Positions 45,856 to 56,426 of a DNA stretch of 64,000 nt are shown here, piece by piece. The notes beneath the pieces were generated by a model. The model was not told the DNA's origin. It saw nothing but the letters and a program-made list of their open reading frames with translations, and ran no database searches. Made by a program: the position numbers and the translations under genes. How positions within the stretch are numbered: position 1 is the stretch's first letter; every line of letters starts with the position of its first letter. Origin of the DNA: Neurospora intermedia (lineage: Eukaryota > Ascomycota > Sordariomycetes > Sordariales > Sordariaceae); assembly GCA_037102815.1 (NCBI GenBank), contig BTPP01000009.1, positions 372,001 through 436,000 of the forward strand. The letters are read 5' to 3'.

Positions 45856-46918
45856 CTAGCGATTTTCCCTGGGCTGAAAAGGATCTCTCCCCTCTGCAAG
45901 ATCTTTGACTCGCCGCACCACTTGTTGCACAAAAGTTCGGTCGGCGTCCTCTGGCACTGGGACATAGTCATATGCCTCGTAGGAAATGAAGGTCACCATC
46001 AACCCCGCCAGCCCCATCGCGAGTATGTACGGAAGCGCCATATACGACTCGGCAGCCCATGGCCTCCTCTCCAAAATGGGTGTGCACACGACAATCGCCA
46101 GCCCGATCAGGTAAAGGCCGGTTGACCACGACATGACCATGATGGAGCATTGCCAGAAAAACATTCTTCGTGCGCTCAACACCCATTGCGGCGGCGGCGG
46201 TGGCGGCGGCGGCGAGGGTTGCCCAGCAGCTGTCGCCGTTCCGACCACCACGGGTTGTACTACGGCACCTGCTTTGCTGCTGCTGCTGCTGCTGCTGCTT
46301 GGTTGACTCCCCTGTGTTGATGGCGCGCCAGCTTGTGCTTCAACATCTGTACTAGGACGATGCTGCTGGGTCAACCTCTTTAGCGCCAAGATCTGATTCA
46401 GATGTCGTAGTATGACCTTCTTTGCCGAGTCTGCGTTGACGGGATTATCCTCGTCCAAAGCCCTTTCCTCGTCGAGCAACCCCAATAATAGTTGCTGTTG
46501 CGACGCGATACCGAAACCCAGGATGCACAGCGCCAGCGACGCGTACCACAAAGCTGGGCCGGTCCAGTGTGAAGTCTGGATGCTTCCCCAAGAAAGGGAT
46601 GCAGTGACAATGGCTGTCAAGCCAAATGCCTACGTATCCGCTTGTTAATACGATAACTTTATGGCTGAAGGGTGTATTGCCAAATCTTACCCCGACTATT
46701 ATACGATTCAGTTCGTCCCATTTCCCTGCCTTCCAAGTCTTGACGGCCTTCAGTAGTGTCGTCCGATTTGCTGGTACTTCTATATCCAGGTTGGCAACAG
46801 CCTGGATCTCTTGGGCCGGCCGAAGAGTGCAATAGATAAACATATGCTGGTATGGGAGCGTGACCCAGAACCTGGCCGCAATCAAGACAGAAGTACCTGC
46901 CTTATCGAGCCACTTCAT
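45856..46918 (-). CDS. Multi-pass membrane protein, unknown
   Basis: There are two exons on the minus strand, 46918-46691 and 46629-45856, with a 61-bp intron, giving 333 residues. The spliced join IIVGAFGLTAIVTASLSW forms the first clear hydrophobic segment. Three more follow: WYASLALCILGFGIA, SWSTGLYLIGLAIVVC and LPYILAMGLAGLMVTF. The hydrophilic loop between the second and third carries a Ser run and a Pro run encoded by TGC and GGC microsatellites, so it is likely disordered and variable. The N-terminal 65 residues are soluble (NRTTLLKAVKTWKAGKW). The C-terminus is charged. I recognise no family. Four-helix proteins of this kind are frequent in fungal accessory loci. It is co-oriented with the Clr5 gene 1.3 kb away. 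Confidence 0.82.
46189..46302. repeat. GGC and TGC microsatellites in coding sequence
   Basis: A GGC/GGT tract (about 46189-46216) encodes the Pro run and a TGC tract (about 46272-46301) encodes the Ser run of the overlapping membrane protein. Both keep the frame when they change by whole units. Confidence 0.85.
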
Positions 46919-48198
46919 GGTTGAGACTTCTTGTGATGGATGCGGTGTGGATGGGGGAATACAACAAGTGTTTTGAAATCTGTGAGTTAAACATTTCCAT
47001 GTTTTGCTCCCTCAACCAGCGTGGTGGTTCCAGCTAAATACCTACCGTCACAGAATTTCTCAAATGTGTGGTGGAGCTGAGTGCTGTGAAAGTTGAGAGT
47101 CCTCCCAAGAGCCCGATTACAGTCCAATCACAAGGAGATGTTTATCTACCTAGCTGCATATGCAAGTGGACCAAGGGATCATGGCATTGTTCAGCCTCAT
47201 TTATCAAAATCCACTTATTTCCTCGCTCATTGCACATCATTCACAATTTACCATCTCTTGCCCTTCTATTAGGTATTCGATATCAAAATCCTTGCCCTAG
47301 ATCTACACTAACCTGCACGGGCAGTGACATGTTTCCTCACCATAGGCTGCTAAACGTGATTTGCCCCACACACGGGCGGCTTGCAGATTCAGTGTTCAGC
47401 TTTGACAGCCTGATGCTGCCCATCTTCGAGACAAAAACAGTCATTTCATTGGTATACTCAAGCGGAGGAGTTCATCAGTCATTACTGATCAAAGATGAGG
47501 TGGTGGTGGATGTATTGATTTGTTCGAAGAGAGAGAGAAACAAACAAAGAAGGAGGTACAGCGTAGCCATCCATGTGTGGATCATAGAGGTATCCACATG
47601 TGCCAAGGAATGCCAAGAGCTGGTGATGGCTTCAACACTTTGCTGTCTAGTACACTAGAGGTACCTACCTCTACACACAACTTTTCTTTTCACCTTTTTT
47701 TTCTCCTCCACCACCACCACTACCGCCACCACCCTTTGTGACCAGCACGCTTGGCCCTATATGCTTCCACAACAGCGCCTCTTGGCAATGAGAATCTTCA
47801 AAATTTCTGGCCTTCAATCACTCATGTCTCAAGCACAGCGAGCGCTCGCAAGCGCACACTTTCCAAGAGGTCCATGGTAGGTAGGGTTCAAATTTACCAC
47901 CATTCACTGATGATTCCTGTCCCCGGTGATGCACTGCCCGTCTGCCACAGCACAATTTGCATGTTATCCCTTACCTAGAGGTACCGAGCCGGTGTAGAGG
48001 TCGACGCAGAGTTCATGTCTTTTCAGTTTTTCCAATTTCTGCGCGTGTTATTCAGTGCCTCTTTTTTTACACTCGCTGCTGCTGCTGCTGATGGGCCGCC
48101 GATCAATGAAGCCCGTGACTGCGTGATTGCCTACGGAAGGGTAGGTCGTCGTTGGGAAGGAGTGGATCTGGAAGAAAGCACAGAGGATGGAAGGTGAG

Positions 48199-48216
48199 GT
48201 AGCTAGCTAGCTAGCT
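48199..48216. repeat. TAGC tetranucleotide repeat
   Basis: About four to five copies of the self-complementary unit TAGC (GTAGCTAGCTAGCTAGCTT) lie in gene-free DNA. Confidence 0.85.
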
Positions 48217-51200
48217 TTTATCACCCGGTGAGTATGTCTACTACTTTGTCTGCAGATATTTCTTCACCATCTCTACCCAAATGAAGGCAGTTATTCGTGT
48301 CTGTTGAAATCAAAAATTGCCTGTAGAATTTTGGGTTTTCTGCGGCAGATCTACTTGACAGAGACGAAGAGGATTCGTTTGATTCCCGCGGGATAGAGCG
48401 AGCAATGTTCCTGGAGGCGGCCTGGCTGATCTCACAGTCACTCACTCACATATGGATCTAACGACCCGCCATCGATGACCTGCGAGATTTCAGTATAAGA
48501 TGCGCGGAGAAACGCAATTCCGCTTAATCAACCGCTGCTGTCTTCTCGGGGCCACCACGCAATGTGCAGGTATAACCGGAAGCTGGACTGAATTACCCCG
48601 GATTTTCGAGGTAGAGAGAGGTACATGTATACTTCAACAACCAAAAACAGATTGCTTCAACTTCGACTGACGCTCGGCAATTGCAGAAGGGACGTGTCGC
48701 CTAACAACCACCATTGGAACTGCAAGGGGAACCAACCATCACAAGCAAATCACTCGATTGCCTACTGTTAGATTCGGAAGTTTGTTTCATGCCTGCCCTG
48801 CTGCTGGGTAAAAAGCACGATACATGAGGTCCGAGATACATGTAGACACGATGGCATTGTGCGTAGCTTTTGATAGAAAGGAGGCCGAGAAATGGTAGTG
48901 ATAAGAACCCGAAGAACGTGCAGCCAGGAAATATGTACGTCGGGCGTATCAGGGTAATACCATGGCATCAGCAGCGGATGGAAATTTCCTGTCTCTATTT
49001 TGTTCTTTCTTCCATCTCTGAGCTTTCGAGTGGTCTTATCTTTATGGTTGAAACAACGACGCAAGCTGTTCGGAGATTATGTTGTTGGCTGTGGTTACTG
49101 CAGTAGGTACCTTGAGTGATTGAAGCTGACATGAGTGAGTCGATGTAAGTAGGGCTCAGTGAAATTGGCGATGGTATTCGCAATGATGAACTATCAGCGG
49201 GACATCTTTGAGTGTAAAAGAGAAGTTGAAAGGGGTTAGAAAATGGGAAGGAATTCGTTGATAGGATGTTTTGTGTTTGTAGTCATTTCCGTAACCCTTC
49301 TTGTTAACCCAATAAGGAAAACTTCCAAACCATCCGACTTTGACGAATTTGCGAGGCCATGCAAACACTTAATTTCGACGCTGTCGAAGGAGCAAAGGCT
49401 AGAAACCCACCATGAATATCGTGAGTCATTTCCACCAGACTGGACTTTTACCATCAACAAACCGAGAACCATCTCGAAGTCATTCGAGTGACTCTGACTT
49501 CGTTTCCTTGAGCCGAACTCGGCCGAGCCTATTCCACGCCAGGGTTAGGGTGGGGACCTTCATGACGTCATCAGGATTTCCCGGGACCAGCCCGGGACAA
49601 GCTCCCAGAAGTCCATCCATATTCGCGAAGAACGAAAGGCATCATGATGATCATCGGCCGCCGCACTCGCGACATGCACCGACGGCAGCGACGGCAACCT
49701 TGATGATTCTCTCTCTAAGAACGGAGATATTGCCAGGGTATGTAAGCATGATGCCTGAATGAGGAAATCCAGGACGGGGATCACAGTGACATGGTGCACA
49801 AAGGCCTCCTCATGCTTCCCTGAGTGGTCTTGGCTGTAAGCTCCCCGCACTGAACAAAAAAAACAACAAAAAGGGTGATAATGTCGTCAAGGGCGTTTCG
49901 GTTGTGATGTTTTCCAAGGCGGGGAGATATGGCAAAGCTGTGAGGGGAAAAGAAAAAGAGTGGCACGGTGATGGTGGAGGAAGAGGAGATTGTACACAGG
50001 ACATTGTTGTACCTATTGCCTGCTATTACCGTTTATACAAATACCGTTGGATTTTTTGTTCGCATGGACTGTTTGGATCGTGCACTTGGCGGTTGTGAGA
50101 CTGGTATTTGGAATTATTGTAGATGCCTGAAAGAGGCGAAAAGACGTTGAATGTTGGTTTGAAGAGAGTGACGGCAAATTGATAAAAGTGAAGACGATCC
50201 GTCTGGTGGAACGGATGGATGGAACGTTACGGGGCACCGGGGAAATTCAAGGAGCAAGAAGTGGGGGTGGGTCATCCCCCGCATTCTGGCATTTTCAGGG
50301 AAGGGGGTGTTCTGGGAAGGGAGGGCAGAGGGTTCTCTGACCTCTACCCGTGTCAAGTGGACAAGGTCTGGGGCACGAGACGGATTGGACCATGTGAATG
50401 TCTTTTTCTGTAATCGACTTCTGCCTAAATAATCAATCTGATCAGTTCTGATGTTGACGCTCGAGTCGCAATTGCGATATTTCATTTTTCGTCTTGGATT
50501 AAGCCGAGCTGCTCAGAGGCGACTTGTTACATATTCAGAGTTCATCATGATTGCCACACAATGCTGGTGTATCCAGAAACGGTCAAAGATGGGAATTTGA
50601 GAAGCGACCCTTCAGTATCTCGACGACATATAATAAAAAAACAAAGGTTGATGGCAACCCGATCAGCACAATAACTAATCAGCGGACAAAGAAGTGGCCG
50701 GGATGAGAGATAGCCGACGGGACCCTGAACGAATCTCGGGGCCGCTTTTCTCCAATTGGCGGTCCTTCTGATCGTAATTGAATCGTCGCGGGTGATCGAT
50801 CTTCTTATCACCAGTCGCAAGAAAGGAACCTGGGAGGGCACAAGGCGCAGGTCGTCTCTCACGTTACACGCGAATGCAAAGGTCATGCTCTGTCATGTCC
50901 ATCGTTACCTCTTTTGAGGGTTTTTGTCAGCTTACACGCTACTTTTACATAGTACATTGCCGCGCGAAGAGCCCCAATCTGTAATGAGATTTGCACACAT
51001 CTCAGCCTTATCAACCTCAGTGCCTAGTATATGGTCGTGGCGAAATGCGTTGGCCTTTATGCGAGCCTTACGATGCTGGGCTATATCAACCGTATCGTGT
51101 CATACTCGGCTTGGCTTGGCTTGGAGCGTCAGACGGACACTCACTCGGCCCGGGAGTTTGTGATGCCCAAACTTGCATCTTGACAGTCGCCGCCGACAAC

Positions 51201-52499
51201 GGAGAACGGTTGGGTTGAAAGACGAACTCCTATTGAACATGCATTCCAATTAGGTAGGTAGACTTGGTGAGTGTGATGTATCATGATAGTGGTGCCCATG
51301 GTGTTGTCACCAGATGGCCCCGCCAAGCCCTACCGGTTATGTACTCGCCTGTGCGGCTCCTGAGAAACTGAAACGACACCAAGCAAGAAGGGGAAGGTCA
51401 AGATAGCGACGATCCAAACAAATGCCTGACTACATGTTTCTGTTGAGTTTCCTGTATTTTTTTTCCTTTTTTTTTTTTCTCTTTCTTATCGTTCAGAGAG
51501 ACGGACATGGGTTTGCAATGTATCGAGGCAACGAACGGGCAGATTACCAAGACATGATAACCACAAGTATCGTGAGACACACATAACTTGCCTCCGTGAT
51601 CCGGCTCTTTGGTCCTTCGTTCTTTTGCAAATCGAAAGTGTAGGTACTTACTATACTCCGTCAGCAGTGGTCAGCTCAACTCCGGGCCCTCTGTGCCACC
51701 GCACAAAATATCTTCATATTCGCCTTTTTCCTCAAGTTGCGGTCAGACGAGCGACACAATCGTTTCCCTTTACGCATGATTACACTAGACGACTTTTGGT
51801 CTGCGAGGCAAAGGCAGTAAAAAGGGGACCACAGGCCAAGAAACGCCGATCAGTGTCAGTGCCACAAGACCAAAGAGTCTGTCGTCCCGCCGTCGACGAG
51901 AAAATCCAAAAGAAGTGTTGAACCCTGAATTTTTGCGATTGGGAATTGGCGCGGCAAACTACCTAACAAAAAGCAAAAACAGTAGGTAGGCAGGTCTGAA
52001 CAGGGAAGCTCCCGTCGGATCTTTGTCCGATGGTTGGAGAGCGAACGAGAGCGAACAAGAGCGAACAAGATTCCACGCGAGAAAAAGAGGTCCGGGTCCG
52101 GGTTGCGATTGCGAATCCGGGGTGGGTAGAGGTCCAGGTATCTTCCCCACTGCGACAAGGTTTCCACAACTTGGGTGTCGTCGTGGCGCTAGAAGCCCAC
52201 TAAAACCGGTCCCCCAGGGGGTGCCGAATCGTCGCCGAACACACCGCTGGCGCACACGCTGGCGGGGGTCAATCAGGTACCGAATCTGGGAGGGATCCCG
52301 CTGCCCGGCCACCTCCAGCAAGGAAGACCTGAGCCAAGCGCACGGGCAGCGCTTGGTTTCTCCCAACAACGTCATCGAAAACTGCAAGGTACCCTTTTTT
52401 CCCTCCTTCTTCTTCTTCGCCGCGCTTCTTGCCTGCTCGAGGTCCTTCCTGTTCTTTATTTTCCTCCAAAGACTGGAAAGCAACGGAACCGAACGGGGA

Positions 52500-52506
52500 T
52501 ATAAAG
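52500..52506 (+). promoter_or_regulatory. TATA box (TATAAAG)
   Basis: The TATA element sits in GGGGATATAAAGTAC, with an almost stop-poor, C-rich and CA-rich sequence for 1 kb after it and then a strong start codon at 53549. If used, it implies a leader of about 1 kb, perhaps with an intron. Confidence 0.45.
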
Positions 52507-53548
52507 TACAGAGGTACTCCATTTGACCCAAATCTTTTCCCACCACACCCACACCACTTCCCGTCCGCACACTCGGCTTAAAATACAATACCACTCAGTA
52601 TCGATACGTACCCGCATTCTATACATACATATAACATTTCGCCCACCACGCGACAAGAACACTCAAGAAACTCCCGATCCGATCTGTTGTCCCACGACCG
52701 ACACTCCCCTGTCCGATCCTGAAACAACCAAAAAAACAAGAATCAATCGATCGCCTAGTCGAATATTCGATCAAAATCACAAGCGACGACACCCGACCGG
52801 GCTCTCCTTGTCATCTGCTCTCGACATAGCAAGCAGGTACCCCGCGCGGACTTATACCAGGCACTCCCTCCTGACTGAACGCTTACGCCATCGCTCCGCA
52901 CTCAGCTTGCCAGCCACCGACCCGTCCCATATCCAGCAGGCAGCCAACAGCTATTCTCTATATCTTGCCCGGCAGCCTGGCCATTTCGCCCGATCGCCCG
53001 CTTTGTCCTCGCCTTGCTCCGGTTTTTTTTTATTATTATTATTTTCCCGCGACACATTATTTCGCAGGAATCCTCGGTTACATCGCGATTGTCGATTTGC
53101 ACCTGACAGTGGTCTGAAATACGGAAGTTGAAGCGACAAGCCCTAGAAGGCTTGGATATAGTGTACACCAATACGGTCCTGACTCAGAAGACATTGATGT
53201 CCGGTCCGTGTGTCACCTCCCCGGCAAGCCGACAACCGAGACCCACATACCTTGAACAGGCAACCCGCTGTCCGATATATTAACTTGGCCTCCTCCCTTT
53301 TTCGTCTTGGGTTTCTCGTTCACCACCCATACGTACCCAGCAACCTTGACCTAGAGTAACAACTACAACAGTCATATATGGTCTCGAAGCCGGATTCTTC
53401 CTTACCTTCATCCACAAACTCAACACCGACACCCTCAAATTACAACAAACACTCAAGCAGAAAACAAGCCAGCATCGCACCAACAACCACCACTACCATT
53501 GAACGAACACCACGATCCACCTACTATAGACAACACACATCACAAACC

Positions 53549-53962
53549 ATGTCTTCACCACAGGGCTCACCGCAGGGCCCGGTCGGCCAGTCCTACATGC
53601 TTGTTCCTAATCTCCACGTCCCGGACCCAACAATGGACGAGATAGAGCTTGACAACACCAACGCATGGATGGTAGCCACCGTTATCGAGGACGATGATCT
53701 CATGTTTGGCGGCAAGCCTTTGAGCGCATGGTACGAGGAGGATCGCAGACGACTGAGCTCTAGTAACGAGGACGAAGAGGAGATTCGAGGCCGACAGCGC
53801 GACCCCGTGAGGTCCGATGCCCATTATCAACATCGACACCAACACACTCATCATCAGCCGCAACTGCAACACCATCACCATTATCAACATCATACCGTCC
53901 ATCACCCACATGTCGCGCATACCCATCATAACACCAAGAAGACGGGCGAGATCAAGCACTAA
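53549..53962 (+). CDS. Small protein with His-rich tail, unknown
   Basis: The preferred start is 53549 (context aaaccATGTCT), giving 137 residues. The frame is open further upstream and has another ATG at 53378 that would add 57 Thr/Ser-rich residues. The core reads SYMLVPNLHVPDPTMDEIEL, then AWMVATVIEDDDLMFGGKPL and SAWYEEDRRRLS. It looks like a conserved structured stretch and has few low-complexity residues. A charged linker follows, then a tail in which about a third of residues are His, mixed with Gln and Tyr. The His tail might bind metal, but no known family is recognised. A TATA box lies about 1 kb upstream. The long leader suggests translational or condition-dependent control, which is inference. 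Confidence 0.65.
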   Translation: MSSPQGSPQGPVGQSYMLVPNLHVPDPTMDEIELDNTNAWMVATVIEDDDLMFGGKPLSAWYEEDRRRLSSSNEDEEEIRGRQRDPVRSDAHYQHRHQHTHHQPQLQHHHHYQHHTVHHPHVAHTHHNTKKTGEIKH

Positions 53963-55409
53963 ACAACGCGGTACTTTCTCTATTTCCTGGCGATGACACC
54001 TCGGCTCTGTCATAATAGTTGATGCCACACAGCGCATGCTTGTGCGACACATGTTATGCGACACAGGATTGGTCCACATCACGATGTGTAATGGTACTGA
54101 GTCTCTATGAAATCGCCCAAGATACTGTCGGTCACACTGCATCGCCGACCTCGGCTTCCACAGGCTCGCCTTACTTAATTCGACACCGAAGCACCTTTAT
54201 ACAGATCCTCACTTCGTTATCCCGGACTTGGAATGTACGGACACCTTGGCATATGGTTACGAAGGACGATGGGCGCATAACTTGATACCCATTACACTCC
54301 GGTCCTGGCGATCGGATCCTACTCGCCCTCATCGGCCCTGTTTGGGTGCATGGCACAGTCGTTTCCCTTAATGAAAGTTCAACGATGTAATGCAAACCTT
54401 TTCTTTTGTTTGGTGTGCGGGTAATAGTCCATGCCCTCTCGCTCTTCTCTCTCTCTCTCTCACTTGTTTGTTCACATGATACCACGGGTTTAAAGGTGCG
54501 CATTGCATACTTTGGAATGGGTTACAGGAGTTTTATGGGGCCGATGCTTTGTTTGTCATTTACATATTGAGCGTTGCCAGCCGGTGCCGGATGGGTTTTG
54601 TATCTGACTGACAGATGGACGGGCGGTTTTACGGTCGTTCACTAGAGATTTGGAACTGGTACCGACGGCATGTCCGGTTGGAGTGTACTATGGTATCACT
54701 GCTTGTAGAGAGAGGTAGTCAATGCCTGGAGCAATTGAACTTGGGATCACAGCACTACTACTACATCGGTTCTACAGGTCTATTTGCCTTGTCCCTTGGA
54801 GTTGCTCATCGTCCATTTGCACGTGAATGTTCACTACGCTCGTACATCGTACTGATGTCCTCAGACCTTCATGCCTAACTCAAAGACGTATATCCTGACT
54901 ATCGCCATTCCCTCGGACTCCTATCTTCAAAGGTGGGTATAGGTCAAATCAAAGAATTGGACCCTTACTTCCTCTTTCCTTGCGCCACCACTCCCCTCCC
55001 TGAATAACCGGATAGGTAGGTTTGTCGCGTTAGGCACAAAGAACAAAGAACTCACTGAACTCTAGCCGCCGGACCTGGAGATTCCCACCCCTGCTTGCTG
55101 GCTTGCATCCGGCCCTGTAAGAAAGAAGCCTGGACCCCTTGTTCTGGGAAACGTAACTGGAATTTTGTGGCTTGGGATGCATGTATGGCAGGATGGAGAG
55201 AAGAAAGAAAGATAAGAAGGAGGAAAGTAAGAAAAAAAGTAAAGAAAGAGAGGAAGATAGAGACGAAAGATGGCGCACGGGAAGCTAGGTGGATGGAGGT
55301 AAGTAGCTGGTCCACATTCACATTCACGTCTACATCCACGTGGGCCACGTGAAAACGACAAGGTCCAGGAAAAAGGGGGGTTCGGAAGTGGATGTCTAGT
55401 TGACATCAT

Positions 55410-56070
55410 GATGGAACTTACCGTGCCGTGCCATACTGTGCCCTGCCCTGCCCTGCCGTGCCGTGTCTTCCACGTGCCGTCCACCATCATAGGCCACCAC
55501 CACCACAATCCATGACCGTAGTCTACTATACCGCAGTCCATCACAACACAGTACACACAGTCTATTAGAGTCACAGAATAGTATAGTTTAGTACAGTACA
55601 GTACAATATTGCTTCGCCTAACCTAACTTAACCTACCTACCTCTAGCCATATATAGCAAGTCGCACGTCCAATGAGTGATGGAATCGGAAACCGGAAACG
55701 AGTCTGCCTACCCTTAGATACATTCTCTACATACATACATCCCTAGATCGGGGTCATAGTCAAGAGGTAGGTAGGTACCTCTATGTCACTCAGTTAATCA
55801 CGTCAACCACGCGGACTTTTCTTCGCCCTTCTCCCTTTGGGGTTTTTGAGGTTTTTCCCGCCACGCGCCGCCACGCTACGCCACGCCACGCACATACAAA
55901 ACAGGGGTGGTGGTGGTGAAAGAGTTCTGTTAGTGAGGACGAAAGTGGGAGATGCAAAGATGGATGGAATTTACCGTGCCGTCCATTCCTCCCATCTTAG
56001 CGTCTGATGGTGAGAGAGTTCAGTTAGGTAGTTGGATGGAAGGATTAAAAGATGGAACTTGCCGTGCCGT
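55410..56070. repeat. Three dispersed 20-bp direct repeats
   Basis: The consensus is GATGGAAYTTRCCGTGCCGT, at 55410-55429, 55963-55982 and 56051-56070, all on the plus strand. The copies differ only by C/T and A/G changes. Copies 2 and 3 also share AGAGTTCWGTTAG about 30-45 bp before the 20-mer (near 55921 and 56015). The unit is therefore probably a decayed repeat of about 60-70 bp. Confidence 0.75.
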
Positions 56071-56386
56071 GCGCGCGCGGGTCGGACTTTTCCATGTTCT
56101 CTATCTACCCCGTACTAGACGTGTGGAGGTAGTACAGGTAGGTCGCCAAGTAAGGCAGATAAAGAGGCTGAGCGCCATCGTGTGCATCGATTTATTCACC
56201 TACCTTTCTTTGTTTTGAAGCTGTGAATAATTGCCAGGGGGGGAAGCAAGGGGTGGCCGAGGGGGGAGCCACTCGGAGGTGGCCGGGCATTGTTTGACTC
56301 GGACCCGAGATATTAGTGTAGATGCAGAATGGGATGGATGGATGGATGGATAGACTTCCACTTCGGGCATGTTTGAGCCGGGATGT

Positions 56387-56388
<2 letters not shown>

Positions 56389-56425
<37 letters not shown>
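56389..56425. repeat. Poly-G run (37 G)
   Basis: An uninterrupted run of 37 G preceded by GATGTTT, in gene-free DNA. It is the longest homopolymer in the window, and its true length may differ from the assembly because such runs are hard to sequence. Confidence 0.85.

Positions 56426-56426
<1 letters not shown>

Larger units (their letters stand above)
46919..53548. other. Long gene-poor stretch and probable 1-kb leader
   Basis: There is no supported gene in 6.6 kb. The first 100 bp is the promoter of the membrane protein. Four TAGAGGTA octamers cluster at 47585-47983, two of them (47656, 47666) forming a near-palindrome. A TAGC tetranucleotide tract lies at about 48199-48216, a GGCTT repeat near 51111 and a T-rich tract near 51456-51481. 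From the TATA box at 52500 to 53548 the DNA is C-rich, with open frames lacking ATG, and looks like a transcribed leader of the next gene. A longer open frame at 47068-47658 was judged accidental. Confidence 0.5.

Noticed and set aside
47068-47658. 196-codon open frame on the plus strand
   Set aside because: Composition looks random (many Cys, Ser, Ile) and no splice or promoter support was found. A frame of this size can occur by chance in 64 kb.
52023-53131. Two long overlapping open frames (167 and 202 codons) before the His-rich-tail gene
   Set aside because: The second starts only with TTG, and the composition is that of C-rich leader DNA with few TA-containing stops. Better explained as a transcribed leader.
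55062-55574. 170-codon minus-strand frame
   Set aside because: Trp, Phe and Ser runs reflect low-complexity DNA, and there is no start context or homologous motif.
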